A DNA stretch of 64,000 nt. It comes from DASPHG01 sp963849605. Lineage in GTDB: Bacteria > Actinomycetota > Thermoleophilia > Solirubrobacterales > Thermoleophilaceae. The DNA is taken from the NCBI GenBank assembly GCA_963849605.1, contig CAWKHX010000015.1, positions 558,001-622,000 on the forward strand, in the 5' to 3' direction. The notes under the pieces were generated by a model. It saw only the letters and a program-made list of their open reading frames with translations. It ran no database searches and was not told the DNA's origin. Shown here piece after piece: positions 9,721 to 19,652 of this stretch (the stretch's first letter is position 1; each line of letters opens with the position of its first letter). Position numbers and translations under genes: made by a program.

Positions 9721-9752
9721 CGCCGCAACGCTAACGAGGGAAGGGCAGCCAC

Positions 9753-11777
9753 ATGCTCGAAGGCCTGATGCAGCACGACCATCCGCTGACGGTCCAGCAC
9801 ATCGTCGACCGGATGCGCCGCTTCTACCACGACAGCGAGGTCGTGACGCTCGGCGACGACGGGGTGCGCCGTGCGTCCTACGGCGAGGTCACGGCGCGGG
9901 TAGATCGGCTGTGCGGTGCGCTGAAGGCGCTCGGGATCGGCGACGGCGACCGGGTGGCGACCTTTGCTTGGAACTCACAGGAGCACCTCGAGATCTACCT
10001 CGGCGCTCCGTCGATGGGCGCGGTGCTGCACACGCTGAACATCCGGCTGTCCGCCGAACAGCTCACCTACATCGCGAACCACGCCGAGGACAGGATCGTC
10101 TTCGTCGACGACTCGCTCGTGCCGGTGCTGCAGGAGATCGCACCGACGTTCGAGACCGTCGAGCACTTCGTGGTCATGGGCGACGGCGACGCGGGCTCGC
10201 TTCCGAACGTGCTGCGCTACGAGGAGCTGCTCGCGCAGCAGGACGACGGCTTCGACTACCCCGAGCTCGACGACCGCGCGGCGGCCGGCCTCTGCTACAC
10301 GAGCGGCACGACGGGGAACCCGAAGGGCGTCCTCTACTCGCACCGCTCGCAGATCCTCCACGGCATGGCGGGGTGCCTAGCCGACAACCTCGGCCTGCGC
10401 TCGACCGATCGCGTGCTGCCGGTCGTGCCGATGTTCCACGCGAACGCGTGGGGGCTCGCACACGCGGCTCCGCTGACCGGCGCCGACCTCGTGATGCCGA
10501 GCCGGTTCCTGCAGGGCGAGCCGCTCGCGAAGCTGATCGAGTCCGAGCGCGTGACCGTTGCGGGCGGTGTGCCGACGATCTGGCTCGACCTCCTGAACTA
10601 CGCGGACGCGAACAAGCCGGATCTGTCGAGCCTGCGCACGGTCGCCTGCGGCGGATCGGCCGTGCCGCTGTCGCTCATGCAGGCGTTCGAGGAGCGCCAC
10701 GGCGTGCACATCCTTCAGGCGTGGGGGATGACGGAGACCAGCCCGGTCGCGTCGGTCGCGCACCCGCCGAAGGGCGCGGAGGGCGACGCGGCGTGGGAGG
10801 CGCGGGCGAAGGCGGGTCGGCCGCTGCCCCTCGTCGAGTCGCGGATCGTCGACGACGACGGCAACGAGGTCGAGTGGGACGGCGAGGCGACCGGCGAGCT
10901 CGAGGTGCGCGGCCCCTGGATCGCGCGCTCGTACTACAACGACCCGTCCGGGGACGACAGGTTCCACGACGGCTGGTTGCGCACTGGCGACGTCGCGGCG
11001 ATCGACGACCAGGGCTTCATCCGCATCGCCGACCGCGCGAAGGACGTGATCAAGTCGGGCGGCGAGTGGGTGTCGTCGGTGGACCTCGAGGTGGCGCTCA
11101 TGGCGCACGACTGCGTCGCGGAGGCGGCCGTCATCGCGAAGCCCGACGAGCGCTGGCAGGAGCGGCCGCTCGCATGCGTCGTGCGCAAGGAGGGAACGGA
11201 CGTCTCAGCCGCGGACCTGTGCGACCACCTGTCGGGACGCGTCGCGAAGTGGTGGATCCCGGACGAGTTCGCCTTCATCGACGAGGTCCCGAAGACGAGC
11301 GTCGGCAAGTTCGACAAGAAGGTGCTGCGCAAGCAGCTCGAGGACGACGCGCTCGATGGCCGCGAGCGGGTCGAGAAGAAGGCGCCCGCCGTCGCCCGCC
11401 TAGTCCGCGTGCTTCAGGACCGGCGAGTAGTTGTCGGCGAACACCTTCGCCACCAGCTCGCCGCGGCTCGACACGCCGACCTTCTCGAACACCGACTTGA
11501 CGTGGTCGCGCACGGTGTGCTGCGAGACGAAGAGGTGTGCGGCGATCTCCGTGGTGCCCAGTCCGCGCGCGATCGCACGCGTCACCTCGAGCTCGCGCTG
11601 AGTGAACCCGTACGCCTCCACTATCAGTGGCGCGACCTCAGACGCCTTCGCCGGCCCGATCACCAGGGCGAGCTGGTCCGTGCCCTCCAGCATCGAAGCG
11701 TGCATGGAGAGCCAGACGCCCTTTCGCGTGCGGAGGCGGGCGCGAGGGACGGTCTCGTCGGTCTCGCCGTCAGATGA
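9753..11777 (+). CDS. Fatty-acyl-CoA synthetase, AMP-binding (with suspicious C-terminal read-through)
   Basis: Activates a medium- or long-chain fatty acid to acyl-CoA via an acyl-adenylate. AMP-binding motif YTSGTTGNPKGVLYSH (residues about 185-200), adenylate motif QAWGMTETSP, GWLRTGDVA and the catalytic-lysine region KTSVGKFDKKVLRK are all present. Homology ends near residue 540 (about 11370); the frame then stays open for about 130 more residues antisense to the LuxR gene. A TAG in the next frame at 11401-11403 shares a CTAG with the LuxR stop, so an ancestral end there plus a one-base shift is likely. ATG 9753 follows GAAGGGCAG. Confidence 0.85.
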   Translation: MLEGLMQHDHPLTVQHIVDRMRRFYHDSEVVTLGDDGVRRASYGEVTARVDRLCGALKALGIGDGDRVATFAWNSQEHLEIYLGAPSMGAVLHTLNIRLSAEQLTYIANHAEDRIVFVDDSLVPVLQEIAPTFETVEHFVVMGDGDAGSLPNVLRYEELLAQQDDGFDYPELDDRAAAGLCYTSGTTGNPKGVLYSHRSQILHGMAGCLADNLGLRSTDRVLPVVPMFHANAWGLAHAAPLTGADLVMPSRFLQGEPLAKLIESERVTVAGGVPTIWLDLLNYADANKPDLSSLRTVACGGSAVPLSLMQAFEERHGVHILQAWGMTETSPVASVAHPPKGAEGDAAWEARAKAGRPLPLVESRIVDDDGNEVEWDGEATGELEVRGPWIARSYYNDPSGDDRFHDGWLRTGDVAAIDDQGFIRIADRAKDVIKSGGEWVSSVDLEVALMAHDCVAEAAVIAKPDERWQERPLACVVRKEGTDVSAADLCDHLSGRVAKWWIPDEFAFIDEVPKTSVGKFDKKVLRKQLEDDALDGRERVEKKAPAVARLVRVLQDRRVVVGEHLRHQLAAARHADLLEHRLDVVAHGVLRDEEVCGDLRGAQSARDRTRHLELALSEPVRLHYQWRDLRRLRRPDHQGELVRALQHRSVHGEPDALSRAEAGARDGLVGLAVR

Positions 11778-12476
11778 CGCACGGACGCGCGCCGCGTACG
11801 TGGTTGCCTCGAACGGCATCGCCGACATCTGCGGATCGATCTCCTCGAACCAGGCGGTGGCCTCGCTCGTGGCCGACACCGCGCCGCCGTCGGCGTCCAG
11901 CACGACGATGCCGGGGCCGCGATCTCCAGGAGACTCCGCGGGCTCGGTCAGGAGTGCCTGGCGAAGCGCCGCGCCGAAGAGCGGAGCCACGCTTTCGAGC
12001 CAGGCCTTCTCGGCCTCGGAGTAGCGCGGGCTGTCACTGTGCCGGTTGAACTGGCCGATGCCCCACGCGCTGCCATCTGCCGCGAACACCGCACGCACCT
12101 CGGACCCAAGGCCTATCGGGGCATTGACGGCGCGCCAGCGGGCGGAGCGCTCCAGCCGCCCACCGGTCGCGTCGTGCATGTCGGCGATGGGGCGGCCGCT
12201 CTCGAGGATGTCGGCGAACTTGAGGTAGTCGGGCACGAGGAACTCGTGGTCCCAGGTCGGCTGGCAGGCGTCGTACGGCAGGTCGTGGACGATGCCGGCG
12301 CCGAGGGACAGCGTCGTCTCGGGATCCGTCGCCCCGACGAAGTAGCCGTCGGACGGGACGACGCGGTCAATCCGCTTCATCACCTCCTCGATCAACTCCT
12401 GGGCCGGTAGGCCCGCTTCCGATACACGCTGGATGGCGTCGAAGGCGCTTTCCGCGCCCGGGAGTGCGCGAGTCAT
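11400..12476 (-). CDS. LuxR-type transcriptional regulator with N-terminal sensor region
   Basis: About 358 residues from ATG 12476. The C-terminal HTH (residues about 300-350) has the LuxR signature: FTQRELEVTRAIARGLGTTE, IAAHLFVSQHTVRDHVKSVF and EKVGVSSRGELVA. The N-terminal 200 residues look like a GAF-type sensor; the ligand is unknown. An upstream in-frame GTG at 12512 would add 12 residues but lies inside a large palindrome, so ATG 12476 is preferred. It is divergent from the BBE-like flavoenzyme gene and probably controls it and itself. Confidence 0.85.
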   Translation of the reverse strand: MTRALPGAESAFDAIQRVSEAGLPAQELIEEVMKRIDRVVPSDGYFVGATDPETTLSLGAGIVHDLPYDACQPTWDHEFLVPDYLKFADILESGRPIADMHDATGGRLERSARWRAVNAPIGLGSEVRAVFAADGSAWGIGQFNRHSDSPRYSEAEKAWLESVAPLFGAALRQALLTEPAESPGDRGPGIVVLDADGGAVSATSEATAWFEEIDPQMSAMPFEATTYAARVRASSDGETDETVPRARLRTRKGVWLSMHASMLEGTDQLALVIGPAKASEVAPLIVEAYGFTQRELEVTRAIARGLGTTEIAAHLFVSQHTVRDHVKSVFEKVGVSSRGELVAKVFADNYSPVLKHAD

Positions 12477-12503
12477 AAAGCGACCGTACTCCCGCCGGCG
12501 TGA

Positions 12504-12537
12504 GCGCGCCACCCCTCAAATGAGGGGGTTGGCGCGC
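12504..12537. promoter_or_regulatory. Nested palindrome, candidate LuxR operator
   Basis: Inner arms CCCCTCA and TGAGGGG (12512-12518 and 12521-12527) are separated by AA. Outer arms GCGCGCC and GGCGCGC (12504-12510 and 12531-12537) extend the symmetry to 34 bp. It lies between the divergent LuxR and flavoenzyme genes, the expected place for an operator of the adjacent regulator. Binding is inferred from position only. Confidence 0.55.
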
Positions 12538-12616
12538 CCGAATTACCCCAAGTGGCGGGATCGACGCAGAGGCCGCGCGAGAGCAGCATCGGCACCAGTC
12601 GAACAAAGGAGCCGAG

Positions 12617-14014
12617 ATGCCGACCACGACCAACAACAGATTCGATGACCTGGCCATCAAGGGCCGCGTCGTCTACCCGACAGATTCCGATTGGGACGCC
12701 GCCCACCAGGCGTTCAGCACGCTCGTCGACCAGCGGCCAGAGGCCATGGTCTTCCCCGCCGACGCGACGGATGTCATCACGATCGTCAACTACGCACGCG
12801 AGCACGGCCTGCGGATCGCCCCGCAGGCCACGGCGCACAACGCCGGTCCGCTCGGCGAGCTCGACGAGACGATCGTCGTGCAGACCTCGGACCTGACCGA
12901 GGTCTCGATCGACCCCGTCGCGCACCGCGTGCGCGTCGGCTCGGGGATCAAGTGGGAGAAGGTCGCCCCGCAACTGTCCGACTACGGGCTCGCCGGGCTC
13001 CACGGCTCATCTCCCGACGTGGGCATCGCCGGCTACTCGCTGGGCGGTGGCATGGGCTGGCTCGCCCGCAAGTACGGGCTGCAGACCAACAGCGTCACGG
13101 CCATTGAGCTCGTGACGGCCGACGGTCGCTTCCACCGGGTGTCTGCCAAGAACGAGCCCGACCTGTTCTGGGCGCTCCGCGGCGGGGGCGGCAACTTCGG
13201 GATCGTGACCGCGATCGAGTTCGCCGTCTACCCGGTCGAGGAGCTGTACGCCGGCGCGCTGTTCTTCCCGTTCGAGCGCGCGGCCGAGGTGTTCCACACG
13301 TGGCGCGAGCTGCTGCCGACGTTCCCCGAGGAGCTGATGACCTGGGCGAACATCCTGCACTTCCCGCCGCTGCCGGAGGTGCCGGAGCCTTTCCGGGGTG
13401 CCTCGTACGCGATCGTCATGGGCGCCTACCTCGGCGAGGAGCGCGAGGGGCGCGAGCTGCTCAGCCGTCTCCGCGACCTGGGGCCGGAGATCGACACGTT
13501 CGCGATGGTGCCGCCGATCGAGCTCGGCGAGCTGGCGATGGATCCGCCGGATCCGCTGCCGTTCGTCAGCGGCCACCAGATGCTCAACGAGCTGCCGGCG
13601 GAGCTGATGGACGAGTTCCTCGAGATCGTCGGGCCCGAGTCGGGCTCAGGTACGACGGTCACGATGTTCCAGCTGCGCCACATGGGCGGTGCGCTGGCGC
13701 GCAAGTCGCCCGGGGCAGGCGCCCGCGCGTCGCTGCCGGGCGATGTCAGCCTGTTCACGCTCGGGGTTGCCCCGGACGATGCGGCGGTGCAGGCGGTGCA
13801 CGCCCGGATCGACCGTCTCGTCGCTGCGGCGCAGCCGCACCGCGCCGGCAAGTACCCCAATTTCGTCGAGGAGCCCGCTGACGCCAGCGAGTTCTTCGAC
13901 GCAGCGACGTGGGCGCGCCTGCGCGCGATGAAGGCGGCCTACGACCCGCAGGACCTGTTCAAGGGCAACCACTACATCCCGCCGGCCGAGCGCATCCGGC
14001 AGGCCGCTGCCTAG
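12617..14014 (+). CDS. FAD-binding PCMH/BBE-like oxidoreductase
   Basis: A 465-residue flavoprotein with an N-terminal PCMH FAD domain (APQATAHNAGPLGELDETIV; GLHGSSPDVGIAGYSLGGGM; ALRGGGGNFGIVTAIEF) and a C-terminal berberine-bridge-type end (WARLRAMKAAYDPQDLFKGN). These enzymes oxidise alcohols, sugars or ring systems using covalent or tight FAD. The usual covalent histidine position in the RxxGH motif is replaced (QATAHNAG), so attachment may differ. ATG follows AAAGGAGCCGAG. Divergent from LuxR and probably under its control. Its stop shares CTAG with the stop of moaA. Confidence 0.87.
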   Translation: MPTTTNNRFDDLAIKGRVVYPTDSDWDAAHQAFSTLVDQRPEAMVFPADATDVITIVNYAREHGLRIAPQATAHNAGPLGELDETIVVQTSDLTEVSIDPVAHRVRVGSGIKWEKVAPQLSDYGLAGLHGSSPDVGIAGYSLGGGMGWLARKYGLQTNSVTAIELVTADGRFHRVSAKNEPDLFWALRGGGGNFGIVTAIEFAVYPVEELYAGALFFPFERAAEVFHTWRELLPTFPEELMTWANILHFPPLPEVPEPFRGASYAIVMGAYLGEEREGRELLSRLRDLGPEIDTFAMVPPIELGELAMDPPDPLPFVSGHQMLNELPAELMDEFLEIVGPESGSGTTVTMFQLRHMGGALARKSPGAGARASLPGDVSLFTLGVAPDDAAVQAVHARIDRLVAAAQPHRAGKYPNFVEEPADASEFFDAATWARLRAMKAAYDPQDLFKGNHYIPPAERIRQAAA

Positions 14015-14997
14015 CCGCCGATGGCGGACATCGTGCGGGCGGGCTGGGTGAATCCCGGCTCGCCCACACGGTGTTTCAGCTCCTTGCGCCAGACGGCGTC
14101 GCGGATGATCGTCTCGAGCTCCTCGTCGCTCGCGCCGGAGCGCAGGGGCTCGCGCAGGTCCGTCTCGCGCAGCGAGAAGAGACAGGTACGGAGCTCACCC
14201 TCGGCCGTCAGCCGGATGCGGTTGCAGTCCGAGCAGAACGGCTCCGACACCGGGTTGATGAACCCGATCTCGCCGGCGCCGTCGACGAACCGGAACACGC
14301 GCGCGGTGGCCGACGGCTCGCGGGGCAGCTCCTCGAGGGGGTAGCGCGCGTGAATGAGGGCGCGAAGCTCCTCGCCCGTCAGCACGGAGTCCGGCGTCCA
14401 CGCGTGGTCGCCGTCGAGCGGCATGAACTCGATGAAGCGGACCTGGAACGGGTGCGTGCGGGCGAACTCGGCAAACGGGAGCGCCTCCTGCTCGGTGAAG
14501 TCGCGCATCGCGACGGCGTTGACCTTCACCTTCAGCTCCGGATGGCGGCCGAGCGCCTCGAGGCCGCGCAGAACCTGGGGCAGGGCATCGCGGCGGGTCA
14601 TCGCGTAGAAGCGATCGCTCTGAAGCGAGTCGATCGAGACGTTGACGCGCTGGATGCCCGCGGCGGCGAGCGCGTCCGCGTCGCGCTCGAGCAGGTAGCC
14701 GTTCGTCGTGACCGACAGGTCCTCGATGCCGTCGACGAGCGCGAGCTTGGCGGCGAGACGCGGGAACTCCTTGCGCACGAGCGGCTCGCCGCCCGTCAGG
14801 CGCACGTCCGTGATCCCGAGCCGCACGAACAGCGAAACGAGCCGCTCGATCTCCTCGTAGGTGAGGATCGCCTCGCGCTCGAGCCACGGCAGCCCCTCGG
14901 CGGGCATGCAGTACTGGCAGCGGAAGTTGCAGCGGTCGGTAACAGAGACCCGCAGGTCCTGGATGAGCCGGTCGTGGCCGTCGCGGAGCGCTTCCAC
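14011..14997 (-). CDS. moaA: GTP 3',8-cyclase, molybdenum cofactor synthesis
   Basis: A 328-residue radical-SAM enzyme that converts GTP to 3',8-cyclo-GTP in the first step of molybdopterin synthesis. The N-terminal radical cluster motif CNFRCQYC (residues 23-30), the LTGGEPL loop, and the C-terminal cluster CSDCNRIRLTAEGELRTC are complete, and the chain ends in the catalytic GG. GTG start at 14997, only 10 bp after the citrate synthase stop, so likely cotranscribed. Convergent with the BBE-like gene, overlapping by 4 bp. Confidence 0.95.
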   Translation of the reverse strand: MEALRDGHDRLIQDLRVSVTDRCNFRCQYCMPAEGLPWLEREAILTYEEIERLVSLFVRLGITDVRLTGGEPLVRKEFPRLAAKLALVDGIEDLSVTTNGYLLERDADALAAAGIQRVNVSIDSLQSDRFYAMTRRDALPQVLRGLEALGRHPELKVKVNAVAMRDFTEQEALPFAEFARTHPFQVRFIEFMPLDGDHAWTPDSVLTGEELRALIHARYPLEELPREPSATARVFRFVDGAGEIGFINPVSEPFCSDCNRIRLTAEGELRTCLFSLRETDLREPLRSGASDEELETIIRDAVWRKELKHRVGEPGFTQPARTMSAIGG

Positions 14998-15007
14998 TAC
15001 GTTCAGG

Positions 15008-16342
<1,335 letters not shown>

Positions 16343-16376
16343 CGGTATCTCCTAGCTCTATTGCGTAAGCACATTG

Positions 16377-16718
16377 TTACCGACGCTTCTTCCAGCCGAA
16401 ACCGAACTTGCGCGCGACCTTGCCGGCCCCCCTGCGAATCTCGAACTCGCCGGGGCCCTCCTCGGGGGGCGGAAGGCGCTCTGCCTCGGCGGCCGTGATC
16501 GTCAGCGTCACCCCGCGCTCGGCGGTGCGCTTGACCTCGGGCGCGTCCACGAACCGGTAGTCGCCGGCCGCCGTCCGCATGACGATTCCGTCGAAGATGT
16601 GCTCGCGGAAGTTGTCGAGGATCTGCTCGACGGTGCCGAGCTCGACCTCGTCTGCGCTGAAGACCGGCGTACCGCGCTCGACGGCCATGTAGTGGACCGC
16701 GCTGCCGTCGTCGATCAT
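16377..16718 (-). CDS. PRC-barrel-like protein
   Basis: 113 residues. The first 70 (VERGTPVFSADEVELGTVEQ, then DGIVMRTAAGDYRFVDAPEV) form a small beta-barrel of the PRC type, found in proteins that handle RNA or photosynthetic/electron-transport subunits; the tail is basic (FGFGWKKRR). The ligand is unknown. Lies between two small membrane-protein genes and gltA on the minus strand, 34 bp before the gltA start, so probably one transcript. Confidence 0.7.
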   Translation of the reverse strand: MIDDGSAVHYMAVERGTPVFSADEVELGTVEQILDNFREHIFDGIVMRTAAGDYRFVDAPEVKRTAERGVTLTITAAEAERLPPPEEGPGEFEIRRGAGKVARKFGFGWKKRR

Positions 16719-16730
16719 CGCGGGCGCTGC

Positions 16731-16952
16731 CTAGTGCGACTCGGCCGCCGGGTTTTCGCCGCCGTGCTCTTCTTCTTCCTCGGTCGTGGCGGTGATGACC
16801 GCCGCGCTGATCGCGCTCACCACGAGCAGCACCGAGATCGCGCCGACGATCTTCTCCGCTCCGCCCGGGAAGTCCTCATTCCGGATCCCGATGATCGCGA
16901 CGACCACCGCCCAGATCGCGGTGAGGCCGCCCATGACGTGAAACGCGTTCAT
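16731..16952 (-). CDS. Small membrane protein, 73 aa
   Basis: Two predicted membrane helices (GLTAIWAVVVAIIGI and IVGAISVLLVVSAISAAVI), then an acidic, His-containing tail (EEEEEHGGENPAAESH). Its ATG overlaps the stop of the preceding small membrane gene as ATGA, so the two are coupled. The layout resembles accessory subunits of respiratory oxidases, but no motif proves this. Function unknown. Confidence 0.6.
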   Translation of the reverse strand: MNAFHVMGGLTAIWAVVVAIIGIRNEDFPGGAEKIVGAISVLLVVSAISAAVITATTEEEEEHGGENPAAESH

Positions 16953-17209
16953 CCAGGTCGAACGCTATCGGAGCGCCGCGCGAGCGCCCGGATACGTGGG
17001 GGTGACTGTGGGGCGGGCACCGCGTGGTCGCCACGACTCGGCGGCCGCGGACGGCGCGGGCGCGGCGAGTGGCCGCCGCCGCCGTCTCCGCTGGACGACT
17101 CGTCGGCGGCCGGCTCGGGTTCGGCGTGGACCGCCCACCAGACGATCCAGAGCAGCGCGACGATCGGGATCTTGAGGACCACGACCATCCAGATGAACCC
17201 CCAGGTCAT
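16949..17209 (-). CDS. Small membrane protein, 86 aa
   Basis: One N-terminal membrane helix (WGFIWMVVVLKIPIVALLWI), then an acidic Ser/Gly linker and a Pro/Arg-rich tail. First gene of the minus-strand unit that runs through gltA to moaA. Start ATG at 17209, 47 bp from the divergent GMC gene. Translationally coupled (ATGA) to the next membrane protein. Function unknown. Confidence 0.55.
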   Translation of the reverse strand: MTWGFIWMVVVLKIPIVALLWIVWWAVHAEPEPAADESSSGDGGGGHSPRPRRPRPPSRGDHAVPAPQSPPRIRALARRSDSVRPG

Positions 17210-17222
17210 GGGTGCGATGGTA

Positions 17223-17250
17223 CCCCGGATCCGGGGAGGCGCGTTAGGGT
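17223..17250 (+). promoter_or_regulatory. Palindrome and -10-like box before the GMC gene
   Basis: CCCCGGATCCGGGG (17223-17236) is a perfect 14-bp palindrome in the 47-bp divergent gap, and TAGGGT (17245-17250) fits a -10 box. With that -10, transcription would begin at or next to the GTG at 17257, so the GMC mRNA may be leaderless. Weakly supported. Confidence 0.3.
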
Positions 17251-17256
17251 CGTGAC

Positions 17257-18744
17257 GTGGCCTCGCGGTACGACTATGTGATCGTGGGCGCCGGGTCGGC
17301 CGGCTGCATCCTCGCGAACAAGCTGAGCGCCGATCCGGCCAAGAGCGTGCTGCTGCTCGAGGCCGGGCCGAAGCCGCGCTCGAAGGAGATCCGGATCCCG
17401 GCCGCGTTCTCGAAGCTCATGAAGTCGAAGTTCGACTGGGACTACGAGACGACGCCGCAGGACGCGCTCGGCGGTCGCCGCATCTACGTACCGCGTGGCA
17501 AGACGCTCGGCGGCTCGTCTGCGATGAACGCGCAGATGCACATCCCCGGCCATCCGGCCGACTTCGACGCATGGCCGGAGGGCTGGAGCTGGGACACGAT
17601 GAAGCCCTACCTGCACGACTTCGAGGAGGAGTCGTGCTCGGTGTCCGAGCAGCGCGCGCCGAGCCCGATGACCACCGCGTTCGTCGAGGCGGCGGAGGCG
17701 GCCGGCGTCGCGGCCCCGGGGGACCTGCGGCCGGAGACCCTCGCCGGCGTCGCCATCACGCGCGTGCACCAGCGCAAGGGGCTGCGCTGCACCGCGGCGG
17801 ACGCCTGGCTCAAGCCGGCGCGGGGGCGCGGCAACCTGACGATCGCGACCGGCGCCCAGGTGCTGGGGATCGACTTCGACGGCAGGCGTGCGGCGCGCGT
17901 GCGCCATACCCAGGGCGAGGCGGAGGTCGGCGGCGAGCTGATCCTGAGCGCCGGCGCGATCGGGTCCCCGCACATCCTGCTGCTCTCCGGCGTCGGGCCG
18001 GGCGGCGAGGTCCACGATCTGCCCGGCGTGGGACGCAACCTGCGCGAGCACCCGATGGCGATCATGCTCTGGAACGCGTCGGGCAAGGAGTCCCTGTTCG
18101 CCGCGGAGAAGCCCGCCCAGCTCGTCAAGCTGCTGCTCCAGCGGCGCGGGATGCTCACGTCGAACGTGGGCGAGGCGGCGGCGTTCGTCGCGAGCCGCGA
18201 AGGCCTCGAAGCCCCCGACATGGAGCTGCTCTTCGCGCCCGTGCTCTATTTGGACGAGGGGCTCACCGATCCCGACCGCCACGGCTTCTCGACCGGGATC
18301 ATCGCCCTCCAGCCGCAGAGCGTCGGCAGCCTGACGCTGCGGTCGACCGACCCGCTCGAGCCGCCCGATATCGACTACGCGCTGCTGACGGACCCGGATG
18401 ACCTGCGCGTGCTGGTCGAGGGCGTGCGGCAGATGCGGCGGGTGGCAGGCACGCCGCCACTCATGGACATCGCAGAGGAGGAGCGGGCACCGGGCTCGGA
18501 GGACGTCGAGTCATGGATCCGCGCGAACGTGCAGACCGTCTACCACCCCGTCGGCACGTGCAGCCTGGGCAGCGTCGTCGACGACGAACTCCGCGTGAAG
18601 GGCCTGGAGGGGATCCGGGTGGTCGACGGCTCGGTGATCCCCAACCTGATGCGTGGGCATCCGCACCCGCAGATCTCGATGGTCGCGCTGCGCGCCGCTG
18701 AGATGATCAGACGCGCGCCGACTCCAGCGCTGTCATCAGCCTGA
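17257..18744 (+). CDS. GMC-family oxidoreductase (choline-dehydrogenase-like)
   Basis: A 495-residue FAD enzyme that oxidises an alcohol. N-terminal Rossmann motif DYVIVGAGSAGCILANKLS, GMC signature RGKTLGGSSAMNAQMHIPG (residues about 80-98), second signature GAIGSPHILLLSGVGP, and catalytic region VYHPVGTCSLG. The second active-site position lies in RGHPHPQISM rather than the more common NTNAPT form, so the substrate pocket may differ. GTG at 17257. Its last 38 bp overlap the 3' end of the PfkB gene on the other strand. Confidence 0.9.
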   Translation: MASRYDYVIVGAGSAGCILANKLSADPAKSVLLLEAGPKPRSKEIRIPAAFSKLMKSKFDWDYETTPQDALGGRRIYVPRGKTLGGSSAMNAQMHIPGHPADFDAWPEGWSWDTMKPYLHDFEEESCSVSEQRAPSPMTTAFVEAAEAAGVAAPGDLRPETLAGVAITRVHQRKGLRCTAADAWLKPARGRGNLTIATGAQVLGIDFDGRRAARVRHTQGEAEVGGELILSAGAIGSPHILLLSGVGPGGEVHDLPGVGRNLREHPMAIMLWNASGKESLFAAEKPAQLVKLLLQRRGMLTSNVGEAAAFVASREGLEAPDMELLFAPVLYLDEGLTDPDRHGFSTGIIALQPQSVGSLTLRSTDPLEPPDIDYALLTDPDDLRVLVEGVRQMRRVAGTPPLMDIAEEERAPGSEDVESWIRANVQTVYHPVGTCSLGSVVDDELRVKGLEGIRVVDGSVIPNLMRGHPHPQISMVALRAAEMIRRAPTPALSSA

Positions 18745-19624
18745 ACTCCTCGAAGCGGCCGTCGATCTCGTCGCGCGTGAGGCGCTGCACGCGCTCGGTG
18801 CCGAACTCCTCGACGTTGAACGACGCGAGCACCGACCCGTAGGTCATCGCGCGCCGCAGGGTCGCGTCGTCCTCTGAGTCCTGCGAGGCGAGGTATCCGA
18901 GGAAGCCGCCGGCGAACGAGTCGCCGGCGCCGGTCGGGTCGTTCACGGTCTCGAGCGGGTACGCCGGGAGCGCGAAGAAGCCGTCGGGCGTGAACAGCGC
19001 GGCGCCGTACTCGCCCTGCTTCGCGATCACATAGCGCGGCCCCATCTCCATGACCGAGCGCGCGGCGCGCACGAGGTTCGGTTCCTGGGTCAGCTCCCGC
19101 AGCTCGGCGTCGTTCATGAAGATCAGGTCGACCCCGCCGATGGCGCGCACGAGCGACTCCTTCGCGGTCTCGATCCAGAGGTTCATCGAGTCGAGGCCGG
19201 CGAGCCGCGTGCCCGGGCACTGCTCGCGGACCTCGCGCTGGAGATCGGGCTGGATGTTCGCGAGGAAGAGGACCTGCGCCGACTTCGACTCCTCCGACAG
19301 CTTCGGCTCGAAGTCCCCGAACACGTTCAGCTGCGTGTCGTCGGTGTGAGCCGTGTTCATGTCGTACTCGTAGTGCCCCTGCCAGAAGAAGGTCTTGCCT
19401 CCGGGGATGCGCTCGATGTCGTCGGTGTTCACCCCGCGCGCATGGAGGACGCCGTACTCCTCGTCGCCGAAGTCGTCGCCGACCGGGCCGACGACGCGGA
19501 CGTCCGTGAAAAAGCTCGCCGCAAGCGAGAAGTGAACCGCGGAGCCGCCGAGCATGCGCGACCGCTCGCCGAACGGCGTCTTTACGGAGTCGAATGCGAT
19601 GGAGCCGACTACGGCGAGGCTCAT
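18707..19624 (-). CDS. PfkB-family carbohydrate kinase
   Basis: A 305-residue ribokinase-fold kinase that phosphorylates a sugar or nucleoside. N-terminal VVGSIAFDSVKTPFGE, then LGGSAVHFSLAASFF (substrate pocket) and the C-terminal catalytic motif DPTGAGDSFAGGFLGY with the catalytic Asp. Substrate not predictable; adenosine-kinase-like members share the early MLGGSA. The ATG at 19624 gives a start right before the first beta-strand; the longer open frame upstream is antisense to the next gene. Divergent from the quinone oxidoreductase, 28 bp apart. Confidence 0.87.
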   Translation of the reverse strand: MSLAVVGSIAFDSVKTPFGERSRMLGGSAVHFSLAASFFTDVRVVGPVGDDFGDEEYGVLHARGVNTDDIERIPGGKTFFWQGHYEYDMNTAHTDDTQLNVFGDFEPKLSEESKSAQVLFLANIQPDLQREVREQCPGTRLAGLDSMNLWIETAKESLVRAIGGVDLIFMNDAELRELTQEPNLVRAARSVMEMGPRYVIAKQGEYGAALFTPDGFFALPAYPLETVNDPTGAGDSFAGGFLGYLASQDSEDDATLRRAMTYGSVLASFNVEEFGTERVQRLTRDEIDGRFEEFRLMTALESARV

Positions 19625-19652
19625 GGCGGCGCCACGATAGCCTCCGAAGCTC

